64,000 bases of DNA, taken from the NCBI RefSeq assembly GCF_046098205.1, contig NZ_JBJURJ010000009.1, positions 1-64,000 of the forward strand, written 5' to 3'. Position numbers and translations under genes: made by a program. Positions 60,726 to 64,000 of the stretch are shown in pieces (positions within the stretch are counted from its first letter, which is position 1; the number at the start of each line of letters is the position of its first letter). The notes below the pieces were generated by a model. That model ran no database searches. It was not told where the DNA came from and saw nothing but the letters and a program-made list of their open reading frames with translations. Source of the DNA: Paenibacillus_AR mesotrionivorans (lineage in GTDB: Bacteria; Bacillota; Bacilli; Paenibacillales; NBRC-103111).

Positions 60726-62054
60726 TTAATCCGCTTCTTGCACCACGTCGCTTTTATCGGGGGTAATGTAAACCTTCACCTGGCCGATGCGGTTTTCCAC
60801 AACCTCCTCCACCTTGATAACCAGATCCTCAAATTCAATCACCGGTCGCTCATCGGTTTTGGGGATACGCCCCAGCTCTCCGATAATGAAGCCGCTTAGG
60901 GTATCATGATCGTCCTCAGGCAGCTTGCTCCCCAGCCAACGGTTCACATCACGGATGTTGGACAGGGCGTCGAAGACGAAGGTATTGTCATCCAGCTTCT
61001 CATACTCCCGCTCCTCTTCATCGTGCTCGTCGAAGATATTGCCCACAATTTCCTCCAGCAAGTCCTCGATGGTCACAATGCCTGTGGTTCCGCCGTATTC
61101 ATCGATGGCAATGGCGATATGAACTTTGTTCTTCTGCATATCCCGGTACAGCTCATCAATCCGCTTGGCCGCCGGAACAAAGTAAGGGAGGCGCAGCAGC
61201 TTATCCAGCTTAAAGTCCTCTTGGGTAACCGGATTCAGGTACGGAAGCAGGTCCTTGGTATGAAGAACACCGATGATATTGTCGAAGTCATTCTCATAAA
61301 CCGGGAAACGGCTGTACTTTTCCGCAGAGGCCAGTTCCACCAGTTGGGGTAGCGGGATAAAATGCGGGATGGCAACCACGTGAGTGCGGTGGGTCATTAT
61401 ATCCGAAACCACTTTATTGTTGAACTCGAAGATATTGTTGATCATCATCCGTTCGGATTCCTGAATGCTGCCGTTTTCGTTACCCACATCCACCATCATC
61501 CGGATTTCTTCCTCGGTGACCTCTTCCTTGTTGGCGTTAGGATCAATGCCGAAGGCACGCAGCAGCACATTCGTGGAAGCGGTGAGCAGCTTCACGAAGG
61601 GCAGCGTAATCTTGGACAAAACCGTCAACGGCCCAACAGCGAACATGGCGATAGGCTCCGCCTTTTGCATGGCAATCCGTTTGGGCACAAGCTCCCCGAT
61701 TACCAGGGTGAAGTAGGACAGTACCAGGGTAATCACCACTACAGATAAGGTGGACAGAACGGGAAGCGGAAGCGGAAGCCCCCAATTGAACAAGGCCTGC
61801 CCCAGTTGTCCGGCAAAACGCTCCGCGGCAAAGGCACTGGCCAGAAAACCCACCAGGGTAATGCCGATTTGGATAGTGGACAAAAACCGGGTCGGTTCCG
61901 AAAGCAAGGCCTGCAGCTTGATGGCCTTCTTGTGGCCGCTGTCAGCCATTGCCCTGATGCGATTATCGTTTAGGGAGATAAGGGCCATTTCGGATGCGGC
62001 AAAAAAGGAATTCAGAATAATCAGAAGCACCAATATGATGATTTCAACAGCCAT
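60726..62054 (-). CDS. CNNM/CorC (HlyC-type) transporter-associated protein
   Basis: About 442 residues: DUF21/CNNM membrane domain with three to four helices (MAVEIIILVLLIILNSFFAA, LSTIQIGITLVGFLASAFAA, VVVITLVLSYFTLVIGELVP), two CBS domains (about 205-335) and the CorC_HlyC C-terminal domain. Members are linked to Mg2+ or Co2+ homeostasis. ATG 62054 follows GGAGGAGGATTTATTC, so the 21-residue upstream extension is rejected. Driven probably from the promoter at 62268-62297. Confidence 0.9.
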   Translation of the reverse strand: MAVEIIILVLLIILNSFFAASEMALISLNDNRIRAMADSGHKKAIKLQALLSEPTRFLSTIQIGITLVGFLASAFAAERFAGQLGQALFNWGLPLPLPVLSTLSVVVITLVLSYFTLVIGELVPKRIAMQKAEPIAMFAVGPLTVLSKITLPFVKLLTASTNVLLRAFGIDPNANKEEVTEEEIRMMVDVGNENGSIQESERMMINNIFEFNNKVVSDIMTHRTHVVAIPHFIPLPQLVELASAEKYSRFPVYENDFDNIIGVLHTKDLLPYLNPVTQEDFKLDKLLRLPYFVPAAKRIDELYRDMQKNKVHIAIAIDEYGGTTGIVTIEDLLEEIVGNIFDEHDEEEREYEKLDDNTFVFDALSNIRDVNRWLGSKLPEDDHDTLSGFIIGELGRIPKTDERPVIEFEDLVIKVEEVVENRIGQVKVYITPDKSDVVQEAD

Positions 62055-62116
62055 GAATAAATCCTCCTCCATCATTTGAAAGTTGCGATACTTAATCACT
62101 GCCCTCAAATGAGGCA

Positions 62117-62227
62117 TCAGATCCTTATGTAATATCTTGTCCTGAAGCCTACATAAACAATCCTCTGACGAAGCCGGGAAGCAAGAAGTGTACTGTACAC
62201 CTCTCGGGGCTCGGGGTCATCGTCCAT
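62117..62227 (-). CDS. possible 36-residue peptide upstream of the CorC-type gene
   Basis: The leader between promoter and the CorC-type gene contains MDDDPEPREVYSTLLASRLR followed by QRIVYVGFRTRYYIRI, with GGAGG 12 bases before the ATG. The VYSTLLASRLRQRIVYVG part faintly recalls the start of ClpP-type proteases, so it may be a gene remnant, a leader peptide or chance. Low certainty. The rest of the 321-base gap (62055-62375) holds only the promoter. Confidence 0.3.
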   Translation of the reverse strand: MDDDPEPREVYSTLLASRLRQRIVYVGFRTRYYIRI

Positions 62228-62267
62228 AACGTGGTATCGCCTCCAATAAAAAAGGTTATTGAATTCT

Positions 62268-62297
62268 AGTATACCGAGAACCAAGCCCCCGAAGCAA
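62268..62297 (-). promoter_or_regulatory. sigma-A promoter reading toward the CorC-type gene
   Basis: On the minus strand, TTGCTT (62292-62297), 18 bases, TATACT (62268-62273). Confidence 0.65.
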
Positions 62298-62375
62298 GTT
62301 AACCGGGGGAAGAAAGGAATTGAACTCCTCCGGCTAAACCAGTACAATTAGTTTCAAATTAAGGGGGAAATAACA

Positions 62376-63593
62376 GTGGAACAGGCGCAAGTTCGTACCG
62401 TCAAGCGTGTTTGGCCGGCCAAGGGGGATGTATCGGTTTCCGCCATTGTAGCCGGTTTAATCGCCGTGACCGTGTCTTTTACCGGTCCGCTTCTGATTAT
62501 CTTTCAAGCGGCGAAGCTGATCGGGCTGTCGGAGACCCAGTTATCCTCATGGGTCTGGGCGATAGCCGTCGGGAGCGGCTTAACGGGCATGGCGTTGTCC
62601 GCCTTTTTCCGCGCTCCCGTCATCCTGGCCTGGTCCACGCCGGGAGCGGTGCTGCTGGTTTCCGGCTGGAGCGCCTATTCCTATGCGGAATCCATCGGCG
62701 CCTTTGTTGTGGCGGCGGTGATCGTCACGCTGTTTGGCCTGACAGGGGTGTTTTCCTATCTGATGAAGCAGGTGCCCGAGGGGATTATATCCGCTATGCT
62801 GGCAGGCATTCTGATGAAATTCGGTGTGGATATGTTCATCTCCATGAAGCAGCTGCCGCTGCTGGTGCTGCCCCTTATCGTGATTTTCCTGGTTGGCAAA
62901 AGGGTGCTGCCCCGCTACGCCACCATGCTGACTCTGTTCGCGGGATTGGGTATTGCCTATGCAATGGGGCGGCTGGATTTCGGCGGTGTAGCCTTCAGCA
63001 TGGCTTATCCGGTGTGGACTACACCGTCTTTTTCCTGGAACGCTGTGATTGGGCTTGGCATTCCTCTGGCCATCGTAGCCATGGCCTCCCAGAATGCTAC
63101 GGGCATGGGGGTGCTCCGTGCCGACGGCTATGAGCTTCCGGCCACGCCATTGGTTACGGCGACGGGCTTCATGTCTATTCTGTTAGCTCCCTTGGGCTCC
63201 CACGGGATTAACCTGGCTGCCATAACAGCAGCCATCTGCACGGGCAAGGAGAGCCATGATGACCCCGGCAAACGGTATGTGGCCGGTATTGCCTGCGGTT
63301 TATTCTATGTAGGGTTTGGCCTGATGGGGGCGGCCATTGTCTCGGTCTTCTCGGTTTTTCCGGCCGAGCTGGTAGCCGTAATCGCCGGTGTGGCGCTGTT
63401 GGCTTCCATGGGATCAAGCCTGACGGGGGCCATGAGCGATCCCGTACACCGGGACAGCGCGCTGATTACCTTTCTGGTGACAGTGTCGGGTTTGACTATC
63501 GGGGGAGTGGGCTCTGCTTTCTGGGGGCTGATCGCTGGGCTTCTGGCCAGTTGGATTCTGAATGGGCGGTGGTTGGGTTGGCGGAGGAAATAA
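62376..63593 (+). CDS. benzoate/H+ symporter BenE-family transporter
   Basis: 405 residues, eleven to twelve helices. BenE hallmarks: GLIAVTVSFTGPLLIIFQAA, STPGAVLLVSG, PEGIISAMLAGILMKFGVDM, MASQNATGMGVLRADGY and LLAPLGSHGINLAAITAAIC. Members import benzoate or related aromatic acids by proton symport; the substrate here is untested. GTG 62376 with AAGGGGGAAATAACA upstream. The downstream acetyltransferase frame overlaps its end. Confidence 0.88.
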   Translation: MEQAQVRTVKRVWPAKGDVSVSAIVAGLIAVTVSFTGPLLIIFQAAKLIGLSETQLSSWVWAIAVGSGLTGMALSAFFRAPVILAWSTPGAVLLVSGWSAYSYAESIGAFVVAAVIVTLFGLTGVFSYLMKQVPEGIISAMLAGILMKFGVDMFISMKQLPLLVLPLIVIFLVGKRVLPRYATMLTLFAGLGIAYAMGRLDFGGVAFSMAYPVWTTPSFSWNAVIGLGIPLAIVAMASQNATGMGVLRADGYELPATPLVTATGFMSILLAPLGSHGINLAAITAAICTGKESHDDPGKRYVAGIACGLFYVGFGLMGAAIVSVFSVFPAELVAVIAGVALLASMGSSLTGAMSDPVHRDSALITFLVTVSGLTIGGVGSAFWGLIAGLLASWILNGRWLGWRRK

Positions 63594-64000
63594 CGGTTGA
63601 AAGAGCGGAATATTCCTATTACTCCTCTGGTGAGTGGGAGGAGGACTTGTGGAGGGCGGCTGAGCCGGTCTACGCCGCGGCATTCCCAGAACATGGCCGC
63701 AAGCCAGAGCGAATCATCCGCGCCATGTTCCGCAAGGGCATGGGCCGGCTTCATCTGGCCAGGCTGGGCGGCAAGCCTGCGGCCATGGCGTTATCCGGGC
63801 CGGATGAAGCGCGGGGCATTTGGATCATTGATTATTTGGCGGTTGCGGAGGAGCAGCGGGGGAAGGGGCTGGGCAGCCGTTTTTTGGCGGACATCCGCAA
63901 GGAGGCGGAGGCGTTTCCCTGGTGCCGCGGCATTGTTGTGGAGGCGGAAGCGGAGGAAACGGAGGTCAACCGGGCGCGTATCCGTTTCTGGGAAACCTGC
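63578..64000 (+). CDS. GNAT-family N-acetyltransferase, cut by the window edge
   Basis: 141 codons are visible. The acetyl-CoA site reads IWIIDYLAVAEEQRGKGLGS (V-x-E-E-x-Q-R-G-K-G type), with FLADIRKEAEAF and VVEAEAEETEVNRARIRFWE following, so the fold is secure. The start is uncertain: TTG 63578 or GTG 63569, both inside the BenE gene end, are the only in-frame choices; GGAGGAAATAAC (63583-63594) instead points at a TTG in another frame. The 3' end is missing. Substrate unknown. Confidence 0.75.
   Translation, partial: MAEEITVERAEYSYYSSGEWEEDLWRAAEPVYAAAFPEHGRKPERIIRAMFRKGMGRLHLARLGGKPAAMALSGPDEARGIWIIDYLAVAEEQRGKGLGSRFLADIRKEAEAFPWCRGIVVEAEAEETEVNRARIRFWETC

Noticed and set aside
62118..62267. 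M-box Mg2+ riboswitch before the CorC-type gene
   Set aside because: The conserved M-box core segments are not visible in the leader.

Overview
The window is a GC-rich (roughly 55-60 %) stretch of a spore-forming Firmicute chromosome and looks like Paenibacillus or a close relative. The evidence is two YesM/YesN-type sensor-regulator pairs beside CUT1 sugar importers that lack their own ATPase, ComP-type kinases, a split glycine decarboxylase (gcvPA/gcvPB) behind a tandem glycine riboswitch, futalosine-route menaquinone genes, strong GGAGG ribosome sites with frequent GTG/TTG starts, and dispersed intergenic repeats. I see no tRNA, rRNA or CRISPR array. The only insertion sequence is the cut-off start of an IS110-type transposase at the left edge.

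Layout. 1-453: IS110 fragment and promoter. 0.5-10.3 kb: sugar module 1 (YesM/YesN pair, terminator, two permeases, binding lipoprotein, six-hairpin glycosidase, GH43 enzyme). 10.4-12.7 kb: aromatic-acid-exporter-type protein, then a TetR gene behind a perfect palindrome with a coupled membrane protein. 12.7-17.8 kb: two tandem ComP-like PDZ/multi-TM kinases on the minus strand and a divergent, self-contained 60-codon gene whose product ends in GVWW. 18.0-20.0 kb: cytoplasmic GAF kinase with a five-Cys cluster plus NarL-type regulator. 20.3-21.7 kb: NfeD and SPFH membrane-organising pair. 22.2-33.2 kb: complete membrane-bound [NiFe] uptake hydrogenase operon (small and large subunits, cytochrome b, protease, a four-Cys protein, hypA, hypB, hypF, hypC, hypD, hypE). 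33.4-37.0 kb: DoxX behind an Fnr/Rex-like box, mqnB-mqnD, AI-2E family permease. 37.0-39.7 kb (minus): DUF2264 protein and KtrB potassium channel subunit. 39.9-45.0 kb: glycine riboswitch, gcvT-gcvPA-gcvPB, then gcvH. 45.1-47.2 kb: a purine tract and a gamma-glutamyltransferase-like protein with Ser at the nucleophile position. 47.3-56.1 kb: sugar module 2 (YesM/YesN pair, binding lipoprotein, an exporter-type ABC protein, two permeases). 56.2-64 kb: anion permease, AraC regulator divergent from a Gfo/Idh/MocA oxidoreductase, a beta/gamma-crystallin-like protein with a Lys-rich tail, CNNM/CorC protein, BenE transporter and a truncated GNAT gene.

How it fits together. The hydrogenase would pass electrons from H2 through its cytochrome b to menaquinone. 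The menaquinone genes mqnB/mqnD, a redox-type DoxX and a candidate redox-sensing kinase all lie within about 15 kb, so this part reads as a respiratory H2 neighbourhood. The two sugar modules are independent sense-import-degrade units for oligosaccharides. The glycine cluster is a textbook glycine-induced operon.

The least explained parts are the tandem ComP-like kinases with their divergent small-peptide gene, the four-Cys Rieske-like protein and the 166-bp imperfect palindrome inside the hydrogenase operon, a family of intergenic repeats built on CTAACGGA/TCCGTTAG arms found in at least five gaps, and short elements with GGAC(G/T)TGTTTGC ends.
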